Below are positions 23,776 through 35,465 of a stretch of 64,000 nucleotides of DNA, in pieces (the stretch's first letter is position 1; every line of letters begins with the position of its first letter). The notes under the pieces were generated by a model that was not told where the DNA came from, made no database searches, and saw only the letters and a program-made list of their open reading frames with translations. The translations under genes and the position numbers were made by a program. Source of the stretch: Oopsacas minuta (Eukaryota; Porifera; Hexactinellida; Lyssacinosida; Leucopsacidae); NCBI GenBank assembly GCA_024704765.1, contig JAKMXF010000277.1:248001-312000 (forward strand), written 5' to 3'.

Positions 23776-24109
23776 CTTCCCTTAACATTCGTGTGTAGTT
23801 TCAGTCTGGTACACTATATTAGGCAGTAACATTATTTGTTTAATTCTATTTATTAGTGATTATCATCAAAATTGTTTCCAGAAATGCCAAACAATCCGGC
23901 ATCCAAAATTTCAATTTTCTTACTTTAGGTGGGTATGGCTCAATCATACAGTGGATATATTGCTTTATGCAATTATGGGGTCTGTGACTGAAAAATAAAG
24001 AATCCCTGCTATATTATCATTAACATGATTTCTCCGGTTAATCGGGACAAAAGGCCTGGAACAGATGTGTTCCGATTAAGCGGAGTTGATTGGATATGGA
24101 GAAATACCT

Positions 24110-24117
24110 TATAAATA
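24110..24117 (+). promoter_or_regulatory. TATA box of LRR copy 2
   Basis: TATAAATA, 64 bp upstream of ATG 24174, retained although sequence further upstream is now transposon. Confidence 0.6.
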
Positions 24118-24173
24118 GGGTATCACTATAGCTAATATACATTGAATATTAAAATTAAAGCAAGATATCAAGA

Positions 24174-24855
24174 ATGAAGAGTATAGCTAGTAGTATCTTA
24201 GCATGTATTGGATTGTTTGTTGTGTATTTGATAGTAGTTGCGGTTGGCTGCTGGATAAACTGTCCTACTGAGTCAATTGGTTCATTAGAGCCTTTCTGTT
24301 ACCTGAATGGAATTCTAGGGACTGTGAGATATATGTGTATAATCAGAGTAAATATACTTACTGAGTATCAGATTTGGAATGAAATCAAAGTCGTTACAAA
24401 TGTAAGAGATCGTATCAATACTATTAATAAATGCTTATCGTCAATTCCATCAAATTCCTCTTTCAGGTCATTCTTCAATAATCATATAGTATCACCATCA
24501 CTACTAACCTCGCTTCCTAATCTTAATAGCCTTCAAATGATCGATGGTAATTTTTATCGTTATCCTATTTTTCAGATTTCAACACACAACAAACGTATCT
24601 CTATTGGGAGATCGTGTTTCTATCAAATGGCACAGTAATTAGAGGCCGCTTTGTGAGTGAAGTAGCAACCTTGAATATTATATTCTCAGGTCTCATTGTT
24701 CTTACTAGTTTGGATACTAATAAATTGCAATTGATACATCACTCAAAATACTATCTCAACCTGCTAGGTTGAAGGCATTAAGTATTCAGAAGGCAGAATT
24801 ATCTGACATAGAATTTTTAAAGAAAACTCCATGGCTGTGCCAGTTATTCATCCTT
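24174..24855 (+). pseudogene. LRR gene copy 2, truncated and decayed
   Basis: The first 154 residues are open: signal segment, Cys cap and first LRRs, clearly related to the copies at 17745 and 26219 but more divergent. After the stop at 24638 the homology continues in broken frames (GRFVSEVATLNIIFSGL, later LSDIEFLKKTPWL) to about 24855, where it abuts the tail of the ART gene. It lacks the LRR cap and EGF region. A short secreted product is possible but I favour a pseudogene. Confidence 0.8.
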
Positions 24856-24960
24856 CCAATATGAAAAAGAATGATTATATCCTTGTGGGATAAGTTTTGT
24901 TGTAACTGGAGTGATTGATTGAAAAATCGTTAGAAACTTTCTAATTAGAAATATTTAGTT
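24856..24960 (+). pseudogene. Relic of the ART gene 3' end
   Basis: Sequence around TTATATCCTTGTGGGATAAG to GTTGTAACTGGAGTGATTGA matches the last codons and stop region of the ADP-ribosyltransferase at about 16415-16510. It is fused directly to the broken LRR copy 2, marking a duplication/deletion breakpoint. Confidence 0.75.
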
Positions 24961-25029
24961 TTGATTTGAATTTTATTTGTCATTTGTAAATATTTTAAGA
25001 GTATTTATTCTATGTTTTTGGAATGAAAA

Positions 25030-26153
25030 ATTATTGACTAGCTTTTGCTCGGTGAGGGTTCTACTTATTACAGTCGAATTTGTAGTTTTTGTCCATTTGA
25101 ATGACGACAAACTATTGATTCATAATACGTAATTACGTGTATATATATGTGTATATATTGGATTCCCATATTATAGAATACTCCATACACAAGATGTATA
25201 ATATTAAGCGGGATCCACTGTACTAACATTATCCACTTATCATAACACTATTCTCATATCAAAATACTGAAAGCTGTTTTAATTACAAAAATTATTATCC
25301 TAACAACAATGAATATTCACATTATAAAATTCACAAAACTTTTGGTTTAATCTTAGTATTTAACACAGAGTTTTACTGTAAATATATTCCAATGAAATAT
25401 GCATTATTTATCTTTTATGTTCTTTAAGATTCAAACTGTAATTCACATTGAACTTTATGATATTACCAGGAATGATACCATCTAGTTAAAACCAGTAGAG
25501 TTATGAAACACAGATTGTGGAGGGGCGCTTTGTGAGTGAACTAGCAACCTTGAATATTATATTCTCAGGTCTCACTGCTCTGACTAGTTTGGATACTAAT
25601 AATTTGGAATTTAGCAATACACCATGTGTTATTTTGTGATAATTATTATATGAGATGAATTTTGGGAGAATTAGAGAGAACATTACATATAGGTATGTCA
25701 TTATATGTGGTATCTCTCTACCTTATACAAAATACAGTATAACTCGGATAGTTACAATCTTATATGGATACAGAAATCTGATCGGTGAGACTCACGTGAG
25801 TAGGCTGTGAGAGTGGGCATCTCGGGTATCACTCGATGGTTCTTAATTCTCAGATGAGTTATATGGATCACCAATTATGATCTATGGTCCACTTAAGTAG
25901 AAACAGCTCGCCACGCTACGGGATATACATGCATTTCTCGCCTCGTAATTCACAGTAGATACTTTATCTATGAGTATTGGGTATTTAACAGTAATGTGTA
26001 TTTCACTGAAGTATCTATGTTTTGTCTGTAATATTGAAGAGATAAATTCACATACAATATATGTAAATGATTCTTCATTGAATTTTTTCTCATATTACAT
26101 AATACTACCACAATTAGTGTCTAAATATCTCTAAAGTATATGGAGAAATACCT
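25030..26153. repeat. Duplicated intergenic block with an LRR-gene relic (copy 2)
   Basis: Second copy of the block at 16574-17679, about 8.46 kb away in direct orientation. It contains the same LRR fragment at about 25511-25615 and ends at the promoter of LRR copy 3. No functional gene is seen. Confidence 0.75.
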
Positions 26154-26161
26154 TATAAATA
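26154..26161 (+). promoter_or_regulatory. TATA box of LRR copy 3
   Basis: TATAAATA, 65 bp upstream of ATG 26219, identical in context to the boxes of the two paralogues. Confidence 0.75.
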
Positions 26162-26218
26162 GGGATATCACTATAGTTAATATATATTGAATATTTGAAT
26201 TGAAGCAAGATATCAAGA

Positions 26219-27778
26219 ATGAAGAGTATAGCTAGTAGTATCTTAGCATGTGTTGGATTGTTTGTTGTGTATTTGATAGTAGTTGAGGCTGTCTGTTGGA
26301 TAAATTGCCCGAATGAGTCAATTGGCTCGTTAGAGCCCTTCTGTTACCTGAATGATGATGGAGATTCTACGTATTGTGGGTTTATAGTGTTTATATCTGA
26401 CTTAAATGGGCTGACTAATAATTGGACTAAAATCAAGCTCGTGATAAATGTAACAGATCGTATCAATTATATCGAGATCTATTCAGGCTTGTCAGATTAT
26501 CAGTTAGAAATAAATGCTTATCGTCAATTCAATAATATATCAACTTTCCAATCAGGTATTAATAATCACATAGTATCACTATCTTTACTTACCTCGCTTC
26601 CTAATCTTGTATACTTTTCTATGTACTATGGAAACTTCTATCATTTTCCTATATTTTCACTTTTCAACAAACAACTAACTCATCTCAAACTCAATTATTT
26701 CGGGATTCGATCAAATGCTCCAGTAATTCGAAGCAGCTTTGTGAGTGAATTACCAAATTTAGAATATCTCTACCTCTATTCTAATAATAAGTTAGTGGTA
26801 ACTGAAAATATATTCTCAGGTCTCACTGCTCTTACTTATTTGTATACTCATAATTTGCAACTAAGATATCCAATCAGAACTCTATCTCCACTTGTTAGGC
26901 TGAAATATTTGAGTTTTGGTTGCGCAGGTTTATCCGAAATAGATTTTCTAGAGCAAACTTCATGGCTATCCCAGTTAAACAGTATGAATTTCTGGGATAA
27001 TAACATTCAGTCATTTGACACTGATATCTTCTCTGATTATACTCAATTAGAGAGACTAGAATTGGACACAAACTCCATTACTATTATAAACAGAACAAAC
27101 TTTACCAAATTGGGCAATCTGGATTTTCTACGTCTTGATTACAATCAAATAACAACAGTTCCTGAAGACACATTCAGAGATATGCCCCTTCTTCAAATAG
27201 TTGATTTATCTGGCAATCAAATCACAACTATTTCTAGCAAAGTATTCGAGCATCTGTCATACATTGATAGAGTATATTTATCGAGCAACCCATTTCATTG
27301 TGACTGTAGGTTAGAATGGATGTCAAGTGTAAGTCACAAATACGATATATATTTCGAAGATCCATCCTGCAATACTCCACCAGAACATAAAGGTAAATCA
27401 GTATTGTTACCATCTCTCTACACAAACTGTACTAGAGAGCTATCTTATCAGTGTTTCAACAAATCAGTTAAATGTCCAAGAGGTTCTTACTGTCAGGATA
27501 CAATACATAGCTATGAGTGTGTGTGTGAAGGAAAAGGAGTAGCTTTCTCCACCTCACTTAACAGCTGTATTGACTATGAGAAACTCATACAAACAACAAG
27601 ACCGTTATGTGGAGAATATGTATTGGATAGTAATGGTCATTCGAACTTCATTCCATCAACCAATGTCGTTACTACCCATGCACCAACTTGTCCAATACAA
27701 ACTTGTCCAGTACAAACTTGTCCAGTACAACCTGTAACGGAAGCAGATAAAACTCCTACTAGTCTTCCTCCTATATAA
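26219..27778 (+). CDS. Secreted LRR protein with EGF-like tail, copy 3 (intact)
   Basis: 519 residues in one exon. Signal segment (CVGLFVVYLIVVEA), N-terminal Cys cap (CWINCPNESIGSLEPFC), a run of LRRs of about 24-26 residues (for example LGNLDFLRLDYNQITTVPEDTF is one complete unit region, 27109-27174), LRR C-terminal cap (NPFHCDCRLEWM), an EGF-like cluster (CPRGSYCQD...YECVCEGKG) and a Pro/Thr-rich tail. The tail contains a 15-bp repeat encoding a TCPVQ-type pentapeptide, three copies here against one in copy 1. There is no C-terminal membrane segment, so it is probably secreted, or held by an N-terminal anchor if the leader is uncleaved. Ligand unknown. This is the reference copy for judging the others. 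Confidence 0.85.
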   Translation: MKSIASSILACVGLFVVYLIVVEAVCWINCPNESIGSLEPFCYLNDDGDSTYCGFIVFISDLNGLTNNWTKIKLVINVTDRINYIEIYSGLSDYQLEINAYRQFNNISTFQSGINNHIVSLSLLTSLPNLVYFSMYYGNFYHFPIFSLFNKQLTHLKLNYFGIRSNAPVIRSSFVSELPNLEYLYLYSNNKLVVTENIFSGLTALTYLYTHNLQLRYPIRTLSPLVRLKYLSFGCAGLSEIDFLEQTSWLSQLNSMNFWDNNIQSFDTDIFSDYTQLERLELDTNSITIINRTNFTKLGNLDFLRLDYNQITTVPEDTFRDMPLLQIVDLSGNQITTISSKVFEHLSYIDRVYLSSNPFHCDCRLEWMSSVSHKYDIYFEDPSCNTPPEHKGKSVLLPSLYTNCTRELSYQCFNKSVKCPRGSYCQDTIHSYECVCEGKGVAFSTSLNSCIDYEKLIQTTRPLCGEYVLDSNGHSNFIPSTNVVTTHAPTCPIQTCPVQTCPVQPVTEADKTPTSLPPI

Positions 27779-29007
27779 CAAGTACTTCTTCCCCTTAATC
27801 ATACTTATTGTTACTATTTTATTGTTAGTTTTAGAGCTAATCAGTTCTGGTGCAAACCATTGAGTATTGATAGACTTGAATTTCTATAAGTATGATGCAC
27901 GATGTGCTGATTGAGATTGGATGAATAGTTTCCTGCAAGGTATTTCAAGATTATTTGTTCGTTATTTGTTGTGAATTTAGTATATATTTGTTCATTGTTA
28001 TTCAAAATATTAGTTATTCATCAAATATATGTGATATTTTCTCTTTTACCAAATATTTGCATATAATATACTCAATACAACTTTGATAGAGAAAAGCCCG
28101 GGGCACTTCTGAACCAAAGTCAGCAGAAGTGTTACTAAAGAGTATAATCACAGAATGGGTATTCATTGGGCATAATTGCCTCAACCATGGCAGAGGATGC
28201 AAACCTATTTATGTCATATCTCTACACGGAGCACAAATTTTCCATAGACATTGGTCAAAATCCCTGTAAACCCTAGAAAGTTTTTCTGGCTCGCTAAGCT
28301 CGCCTGAAAAACTTTACTAGCGTTAGTTATACCACCTCCTGAGGTAATATCTAGAAAAGTAACATTTGGTTGATCATTATTGAAGATAATGTCCTACTAA
28401 ACAAAAGAAACTCTAACTACTTTCGCAGAGCTGGTATTAACCAGAACACTTTAAGATCCGTGCTGCCGGCCTGTACTATACGAATATACAAAATATCCAT
28501 TAGGATTAGTCCTGGTAAAGTAGGTATCAGTACGTATTTTCTAGAATCCTGGGAACTAGTTTCCCGTTAGATACTGTAGGCCGCAATAATATTTTGAGTC
28601 TGAACAAGATGAGTCACAGAGGCAATATCTTGAATTAAGTAAGAAATCAACTAAATGAAAGAATGTAGGAAATCTTAAAATTGGGTGAATATGGCAGAAA
28701 TGTGCACTTGGTAGGTCGTCTGGGCTGCCCTAAATTTCCGGGGGCCCGTGTGGTTTACGATGTCTATGCTGAGAAGTGAGAACAATAAGTCGACCATTTT
28801 ATTACTGAGCCACGATATCCTATGTAAAATTGTATACTGGATAGTCGGCACGACAAGTTATACAAATGTTTATATGGATTACAGGGAAAATTTCATGAGA
28901 ATTCTGAAATAGAATTGAGAGAGAATTTCGGATGTTTGATAAAAGTATATATGAATCCTAATTATCTTGTAGAAACGTGATAAGAGTAGAGTCAGGTGTC
29001 ATATCAA
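27779..29007. other. Intergenic, no gene seen
   Basis: The first 430 bp repeat the downstream region of LRR copy 1. A small imperfect hairpin (AAAGTTTTTCTGGC ... GCCTGAAAAACTTT) lies at about 28278-28313. The rest is unremarkable. Confidence 0.5.
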
Positions 29008-30417
29008 TCACAACAATAACATCAACACTATCAACACCAGGAATATGCCTTGAGGTACTAGTTTGTTGACACCTGAACATGTATACATATCAGAATCCAG
29101 AGTATATCCAGGATTACAAGAACAGTTGTAAGATCCTACAGTATTGGTGCATATTTGCGAACAGTTACTTGAGTTCAAAGAACATTCATCTATGTCAACA
29201 CAGGTGTTAGTTTCAGATTCGAATTCATATCCAGCTTCAGTACAATCACAATATGCACTAGTAGGAGTATTAACACAAACACTATCTGATGGACAGATGA
29301 AGGTATCATTGAAACAATGAAAAGATTGTACAGGGCAATTAATGTAGTTCGAACTATCCGTGATAGAATTGCCATTCAAAAGAACCGGTGTAGAACATAA
29401 GCCCTCAATTCTCCAACCTAGATTATGTGATACATGACTAAGCCAAGCCAAATCACAGTTACAATTAATTGGATTCGAAGTTAAATATACATCAATTAGT
29501 GATTTCTGTCTCGCAAAGAATTCCTGATCTAGTGTTATTAAATTGCATGACAATGCAAATAAGCACTCAAGTTTTGGGAATGTGTAGTTGAGTAGGAAAT
29601 TCATATTTATTGAATGAGATATTATTAGAGTCTCCACACCGTTCAGTCCAATAAATGCATCCTCCTCAATAACTATATCTACTGAATCTACTAAGAGAAC
29701 TATAGTGTTGATCCTCGCAGAATTTGCAAATAGAGGGCTGGGATATCTCTGTATTGGAAAGACACGCATATCAGTTATATTTCGAGCATTATCGAAAGCA
29801 TTATCTGCTAGATCAAACCATATAGCATCAGATGACTGTACAATATTTAAGAAATACAATTCAGGCTGATTTAACATTGCAGAAGTGACTGTAGCTACAG
29901 AAGGAAGTATCAGTGAAACCAATTGAATATATCCAAGTTGGCTACTGTAGAATACAGGAAATCCATCGAGTGTAAGATCATAAAGATATATAGCCCTCAG
30001 GTTAGAAAAACCGATCAGAAAATCTTTACTAACGTTTAGAATATCGCCTGAGGTAACTAATAGAGCTTCAACATCTGGATGATCAGTTTTGAAAATTAGT
30101 TCAATGTTTGCATCAAGAGGGTCTATATCAAGATATGCTATTCCGGGAGCAATCTCCACTACAATCGTCTGGTGATCTAGTCCTTGGATCTGAAATTCAT
30201 TGCAATCAAGATTAGGATATAGCTCTTTATAATATCTTGAGCAGTTGTAGATCAGGTCGTGAGCTTTGGCAGGATCACCAGTGGTAATCATACACCGTAA
30301 GACATTTTCAGAAGGAAAGGAGCAATCCACTTCTGAATCATCACACGTAATTCCTCTGACTGTATTAAGTGATGCACATAAAAATACAAAAAATGATATG
30401 GAGGAAATAGATAGCAT
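29008..30417 (-). CDS. LRR-EGF surface protein 4
   Basis: 469 residues from ATG 30417, chosen because a clean signal peptide (MLSISSISFFVFLCASLNTV) begins there; the upstream in-frame ATGs precede a second hydrophobic run and have no paralogue support. Order: signal, Cys-rich N-terminus, degenerate LRRs, LRR cap (NPINCNCDLAWL), one EGF-like Cys cluster, a calcium-binding type EGF (DIDECSLNSSNCSQICTN) and a hydrophobic C-terminus (GIFLVLIVLMLLL) without a cytoplasmic tail, suggesting a GPI anchor. It is divergently arranged with the paralogue at 30987. Likely a cell-surface recognition protein; ligand unknown. Confidence 0.85.
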   Translation of the reverse strand: MLSISSISFFVFLCASLNTVRGITCDDSEVDCSFPSENVLRCMITTGDPAKAHDLIYNCSRYYKELYPNLDCNEFQIQGLDHQTIVVEIAPGIAYLDIDPLDANIELIFKTDHPDVEALLVTSGDILNVSKDFLIGFSNLRAIYLYDLTLDGFPVFYSSQLGYIQLVSLILPSVATVTSAMLNQPELYFLNIVQSSDAIWFDLADNAFDNARNITDMRVFPIQRYPSPLFANSARINTIVLLVDSVDIVIEEDAFIGLNGVETLIISHSINMNFLLNYTFPKLECLFALSCNLITLDQEFFARQKSLIDVYLTSNPINCNCDLAWLSHVSHNLGWRIEGLCSTPVLLNGNSITDSSNYINCPVQSFHCFNDTFICPSDSVCVNTPTSAYCDCTEAGYEFESETNTCVDIDECSLNSSNCSQICTNTVGSYNCSCNPGYTLDSDMYTCSGVNKLVPQGIFLVLIVLMLLL

Positions 30418-30986
30418 TGTATGAAGAATTGTATACAAGTTGAGTAGCAATACACACAAATTTAACATACAAGTGTATGTAAACAAGTATATACGTATGT
30501 TGGTTGTGTAAAATCAATATAAATTCACATAATTTGTCAAGGTTTGTCATACATGCCAAACAAAGTGCATACTAACTCGGGACAGATTAATGCAATTTCA
30601 TGGGACATTTGGTCATTTCCCGGTACGTCGCGGGAAACTCGGAACCAAAAATTTCGTATTGAGAAACTCACCGAACTTAGGTCAAATGTTGATTAGATAA
30701 TCTGTAACTGAAATCATTACTCTCAATCAAAAAGTACTTATAGCAGTAATCATAATTCAAGAGTAATATTAGCAGTATTCTCCCATTTTTCCCGGGGCGA
30801 TTATCTCGCTAGGAATAGTGAGAATCGAAGCCAATAGATGTTTAAATAGAGATGTAATACAATCTATAATATTTGATCCTATAACAGATAATATGCTCAT
30901 ATGTATTTGTATATAACAAGCCTATACTAGTGTGCATGTATTAAGTTTGTTTGTAATTCGACTTAACTTTCGTTTTCATAGTTACA
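30418..30986. promoter_or_regulatory. Divergent promoter between two LRR-EGF genes
   Basis: 569 bp separate the two divergent start codons. A TATATAA at about 30910-30916 is suitably placed for the plus-strand gene. I see no equally clear box on the minus-strand side. No coding region is present. Confidence 0.5.
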
Positions 30987-32399
30987 ATGTTAACAATATC
31001 CTATCTATCAATTCTTGTACTATTCTTCATATCACGTAATACAGTGTACAGTGGAAATACTTGTATAACTTCTGAAATATCTTGTTTTTTTACTGAATAC
31101 ACCCTATCTTGTGATGTTACCACCAATGACTCAAGTATAGCTAGCTCAATAATATCCTTTTGTTCGGCATATTTCTCAACCACATTTCCTCCTTCCAAAA
31201 CTTCCCAACTATTTAATGTCCAACAAATCGATCAGCAAACTATTGATATAGAGATCGACCAGAGAGTGCTGAGTCTTGATTTAATCGTTGAAGGAAATAA
31301 TGTAATCGTCTTCAATACTGATCATCCAAATGTTACAACTCTAAAGATTACCACCAACGGGAGTCTAACTGCGAGTAAAGATTTTCTAAGCGGTTTCTCC
31401 AACCTACAGTATGTATATCTTGAATTTCTTACACTCGATGGATTCCCTGTATTCTATACTCAACTTATAGAAATTCGTTTGGATTCACTGATACTACCTT
31501 CTGTAGTTACAGTCACTTCTGCAATGTTAAACCAGCTGATATTGATAAAATTAACCATGATACAGACATATGTTGCACAATGGTTTAATTTAACTGGGAA
31601 TGCCTTCGATAATGCTACATATATCACAGATATGACTCTCTATGGAATACAAAGATATCCCAGTTTTCTATTTGCTAATATTGTGAATCTCCAAAATCTA
31701 TCTCTCATTGTAGATTCACTGGACACAGAATTTGAAGATGATGCATTTATTGGATTGGATGAATTAGTGATTCTGAGAATATCTAATTCAGTAAATATGG
31801 ATTTTCTACTCGAATATACATTCTCAAAACTTGTGACATTAATAGTAGCATCATGCAACCTAACAGCACTAGATCAGGAATTCTTTGCAAGACAGAAATC
31901 ACTAATTGAAATATATTCAAGTTGGAATCCATTTGAATGTGGTTGTGATATGGCCTGGCTTAATTACGTATCAGTGAATCTGAGTTGGACAGTTGATGGA
32001 ACTTGTTCTACCCCAGTAGATGTGGATGGCAATTCTATCACGAATAATTCAAACTATATTGGCTGCCCTCTACAATCTTTTGGGTGCTTCAATGATACAT
32101 TTATCTGTCCATCAGATAGTATTTGTGTTAATACTGCTTCTAGTGCTTTTTGTGATTGTACCGAAGCAGGATATGAATTCCAAAATGAAACTAACACCTG
32201 TGTTGATATAGATGAATGTTCTATTTCCACAGATAACTGTCAACAAATATGTACCAATAATAATGGATCTTTTATCTGTTCTTGTGAACCTGGGTATACT
32301 CTGGATACAGATATGTCTACCTGTTCAGGTGTCAACAAGCTAACATCCCAAGGTATACTCCTGCTGGCGATAGTGTTGATGTTGCTATTATTGATTTAA
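30987..32399 (+). CDS. LRR-EGF surface protein 5
   Basis: 470 residues. Signal peptide ([20 protein letters not shown]), Cys-containing N-terminal region, LRRs, LRR cap ([12 protein letters not shown]), EGF-like cluster, calcium-binding EGF ([18 protein letters not shown]) and a hydrophobic end ([15 protein letters not shown]) consistent with GPI anchoring. From about residue 130 to the first EGF it is nearly identical to the gene at 36342, but the N-terminal 125 residues differ clearly. Many N-glycosylation sites. Ligand unknown. Confidence 0.87.
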   Translation: MLTISYLSILVLFFISRNTVYSGNTCITSEISCFFTEYTLSCDVTTNDSSIASSIISFCSAYFSTTFPPSKTSQLFNVQQIDQQTIDIEIDQRVLSLDLIVEGNNVIVFNTDHPNVTTLKITTNGSLTASKDFLSGFSNLQYVYLEFLTLDGFPVFYTQLIEIRLDSLILPSVVTVTSAMLNQLILIKLTMIQTYVAQWFNLTGNAFDNATYITDMTLYGIQRYPSFLFANIVNLQNLSLIVDSLDTEFEDDAFIGLDELVILRISNSVNMDFLLEYTFSKLVTLIVASCNLTALDQEFFARQKSLIEIYSSWNPFECGCDMAWLNYVSVNLSWTVDGTCSTPVDVDGNSITNNSNYIGCPLQSFGCFNDTFICPSDSICVNTASSAFCDCTEAGYEFQNETNTCVDIDECSISTDNCQQICTNNNGSFICSCEPGYTLDTDMSTCSGVNKLTSQGILLLAIVLMLLLLI

Positions 32400-33339
32400 C
32401 AGCTAGCATATCTACTGACAGTTAGTATCAGTATCTACCCTTAGGACAGTTCTATCTATTATCCAAGTATTTCATACATATACTCTATAGTTTTCTAATG
32501 TGTTCGTATTTAGAAAAAGCATTTTAATGTGCCCACTATACTTTCTTATGTATATTTCTGCTTTTTTTGAGGTCCTATTATATAGTTATTTTACAATCTA
32601 TGTAGAGGCTACATATATGTATCATGTCGATTTGTCAACTTGTCGATATTGCGAAATAGTAAATGAACATACAAACTGAAATATATTTTGTAAAACGTCG
32701 ATTTCGTAATATCGACATTATTTATTTGTTGATTTTGTAAAATAGTAAAACTCAACACCCTCCTTTGTATAACTAATCGACAAAATCAGATCCACACACA
32801 TTTATTGGCCTATATAATGCACTAGCAAACATAAAATACAAATTCCAATACACTGGTCCCCTCTATAGAGTCCTACAAAGGGAGAATATCTCAATGTTGA
32901 TTTGTTCAAAGTTGAATTTTGGAAATCAACATGCATTCAGCATACTATACAGATGGTGGAATGTTGCTGTTGATTTTGTAATATCAGCTAATAGAATTGT
33001 TGTTTTGCATATTCAACATCTCAAAATATCTATTTTACAAAAATCAACTATTGAAAACTCGCTACCTCCTTGTTATAGATCTTGGAGTTTTGAAGCGCTA
33101 TCTAGTTGCTGTGAGAGATATTTCTTGGGTGCGCAAAGAAACCCTCTTCTAATTGTAATATCCGTATTTTTGAAGAGTCTTCCCATGATACCTAGATTAC
33201 TCCCTGGATGCTATATTCGGAATGAAATATATGGTTATATTAAAGTAGTATTTAAATACACTAAGATTGGAAAATATATGAATAATACAATTACTTTAAA
33301 ATGTAACAAATTTACAGGTTATGCGAGTAAATGTCAATG
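32400..33339. other. Intergenic between convergent genes
   Basis: 3' regions of two convergent genes. At about 32620-32790 there are repeated GTCGAT/ATCGAC words and TTTTGTAAAA pieces that look like a decayed repeat. An open frame at 32894-33343 has no recognisable feature and I do not call it. Confidence 0.45.
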
Positions 33340-34173
33340 TTAATCTCTAAATCGTAAATGCAACATTTTAGCTTGATTTTTAGTTAACTTAACTGGAGGT
33401 TTTGGCTCTTTACTAATCTTCTTATCTTTTATATCTTTCCAGAACATGGGTTTATCTGGTATGGGTTTATCTGGTATAGAGATACTAAAATTCTCATCTC
33501 TACCTTCTTGTAGCCATAAAAAATCAGGACCATCCAGACCATTATTTTCCCCTTTTCTGTCAGACTTAATCGTCTCGAGTACCTTCACGATAGCTGAAAT
33601 AGGATGCTCTCCCAAAAGTGCATATTTTATCGACTTGATATCACATTTGATCCTCTTGTCCACCTGAGGGTTCTGATCAAAGTATGGGCTACTTACGAAT
33701 GTATCTCCACTTGTGTTCCAATGATACAAAAATTTTAGATTAGACAGGTCATCATTTTTTCTAGCCAGGTATAGCGTGTATCTTGTTTCTGTTTTTCCGT
33801 AGGATAAGTACTTCGCAGTTGGATCTGGTGTTAATATTACTTCTGGGTCTCTCAAAACTTGCATCACAACGTTCCTGGATGTAGGAATTTCTTCGTCTAT
33901 CTTGTTACCTGAAATAATAACAACATGATATTTAGGTAGAAATTGGCCAAATGCCTGGCGCACAAAATACGAGTCTAGTTCTGTATTTTTTAGTTCAACA
34001 TCTTCAATATTTTCATTGTACTCATTGCAAACTTGAATAGGTTTACTTTTAGGCTCCACTTCGTCGCATTGCTTGTTTACTTGTTCAATATTTTCTTGTG
34101 CTAGCGTGTGTACTATTAAGTGTGTTTGCTGTGAATGTGGTTTGTTAGCCACCTTACTATTTCCATAGCCCAT
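33340..34173 (-). CDS. Unknown protein with N-myristoylation-type start, copy 1
   Basis: 277 residues, one exon. Begins MGYGNSKVANK, a good N-myristoylation context (Gly2, Ser6, Lys7), so it is probably attached to the inner membrane surface. The middle and C-terminal parts are a mixed alpha/beta-looking domain (VILTPDPTAKYLSYGKTETRYTLY is part of it, residues about 111-134) ending PKPPVKLTKNQAKMLHLRF. I do not recognise the family. A paralogue lies at 38247 on the opposite strand and its predicted promoter is also conserved. A repeated PDKPIPDKP insert here is absent from the paralogue. Confidence 0.75.
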   Translation of the reverse strand: MGYGNSKVANKPHSQQTHLIVHTLAQENIEQVNKQCDEVEPKSKPIQVCNEYNENIEDVELKNTELDSYFVRQAFGQFLPKYHVVIISGNKIDEEIPTSRNVVMQVLRDPEVILTPDPTAKYLSYGKTETRYTLYLARKNDDLSNLKFLYHWNTSGDTFVSSPYFDQNPQVDKRIKCDIKSIKYALLGEHPISAIVKVLETIKSDRKGENNGLDGPDFLWLQEGRDENFSISIPDKPIPDKPMFWKDIKDKKISKEPKPPVKLTKNQAKMLHLRFRD

Positions 34174-35465
34174 TTTCCTGATAATATTAATGGCTATTTT
34201 GAGGTCTTATTATTCCTATATTATATTCTAGCTATCTGCCTAATCTGTAATTCTGTATAGTACGCATATTGTCTATGTGAATAGTATTTCTTTGAAATAT
34301 CAATTTATGAACTGATTACCTCACCCACGAATGTCATCATAAGCTTATGATATTACATATATGTACTTGCCATATTTGTGTAGAACTGCTCCAAGCTAGC
34401 ATCGGATATCGTTGTATTGTGAAATTTGATATATACAAATTATTTCTTTATTCTCTAATAAAAATTATAATAGGGACACCGAAATCCCGGATTGGATCAA
34501 AACTTCAATCCCGAAATCCAGGGATTACAAAATATTATCGGGATTGTAAGCCCTATTTGCAGTCTTCTCATAATTAGTACACCAATAGATATGCATACAT
34601 ATGTACACTAGATGCAATAATATTATTTAAATACAGTCTGAATCGGTTTTTCTTACTTTATTTTCATGCTAATATTGTAAAGAATGTGAGATTTACATTC
34701 ATTTTCTTTCGATATTTCTTTCTTTATTACCGTGCAAGGAAATAGTAAGAAAACCGGTTTCTACTGTAATTACTATTCCATACTTACCAACCCTTTCTAA
34801 CTATTTCCCTCTGGATGTTTATTTACCTCGATTTCTAATTATATGCAAATAATAAGAATATTTCGCTATTTTGTCAGAAAATTGTGAGAAATTTCAAAGA
34901 TTTCTTGGATCAGGGTTATTTCTTTAGATATCATATCAAATCCTGGGATAATCCAAGGATCCCTTGAAGGTTGGCAAATATGCTATTCACTAATCCAATT
35001 AACAATGATAAAGTGCCACCTCTATAAGTGTGGTCTCTATAAATGGGGAACCTCTATCACCATTGAGGAATTTATGCCTCTCACATTTTATTTCCATAAG
35101 TGTGGACTTCTACGATAAATTTTCTTGAATAATCAATTTTCGTGCTCGATTTGGAAAAAATTATTTATCACTATGATGAATTGAAATTCTTGGATTTCTC
35201 AGAAGAATATTTCTTGCTAATTTTTATTTTCAACCGACAACCTTAGTTCATATAATAATAACCTAATATCGTTGAAATAAAGTCGTAATACATAGTGACT
35301 CAAATATCTCTCGTTCAAGGACATTTAGATTTGAAATTAGAAATGGGGAAGGGGGGGTCATCAGGAGATTCGCCGGCCTGACTTCCCCCACTTATAGAGG
35401 TTCTACTATAATATTAATCTTGTGCTAATTTGAGTAGATAAATCTCTTGATACAATGTCGGAATA
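34174..35465. other. Intergenic, no gene seen
   Basis: AT-rich. Around 34470-34560 a cluster of inverted words (ATCCCGG, CCGGGAT-like, ATCGGGATT) resembles an old pogo-type relic. No coding evidence. Confidence 0.45.

Larger units (their letters stand above)
22025..24094 (+). mobile_element. Decayed pogo/Tigger-like DNA transposon
   Basis: Contains the satellite, a broken transposase and a right end (CCGATTAAGCGGAGTTGATT) followed by TA. The left terminal repeat is not recognisable and may have been replaced by the satellite expansion. The right end lies about 16 bp before the TATA box of LRR copy 2, so the insertion removed the normal upstream promoter of that gene. Confidence 0.7.

Noticed and set aside
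29190-29375. Alternative frames within the LRR-EGF genes (also 32020-32211, 36398-36598)
   Set aside because: Shadows that recur only because the EGF-coding sequences are paralogous.
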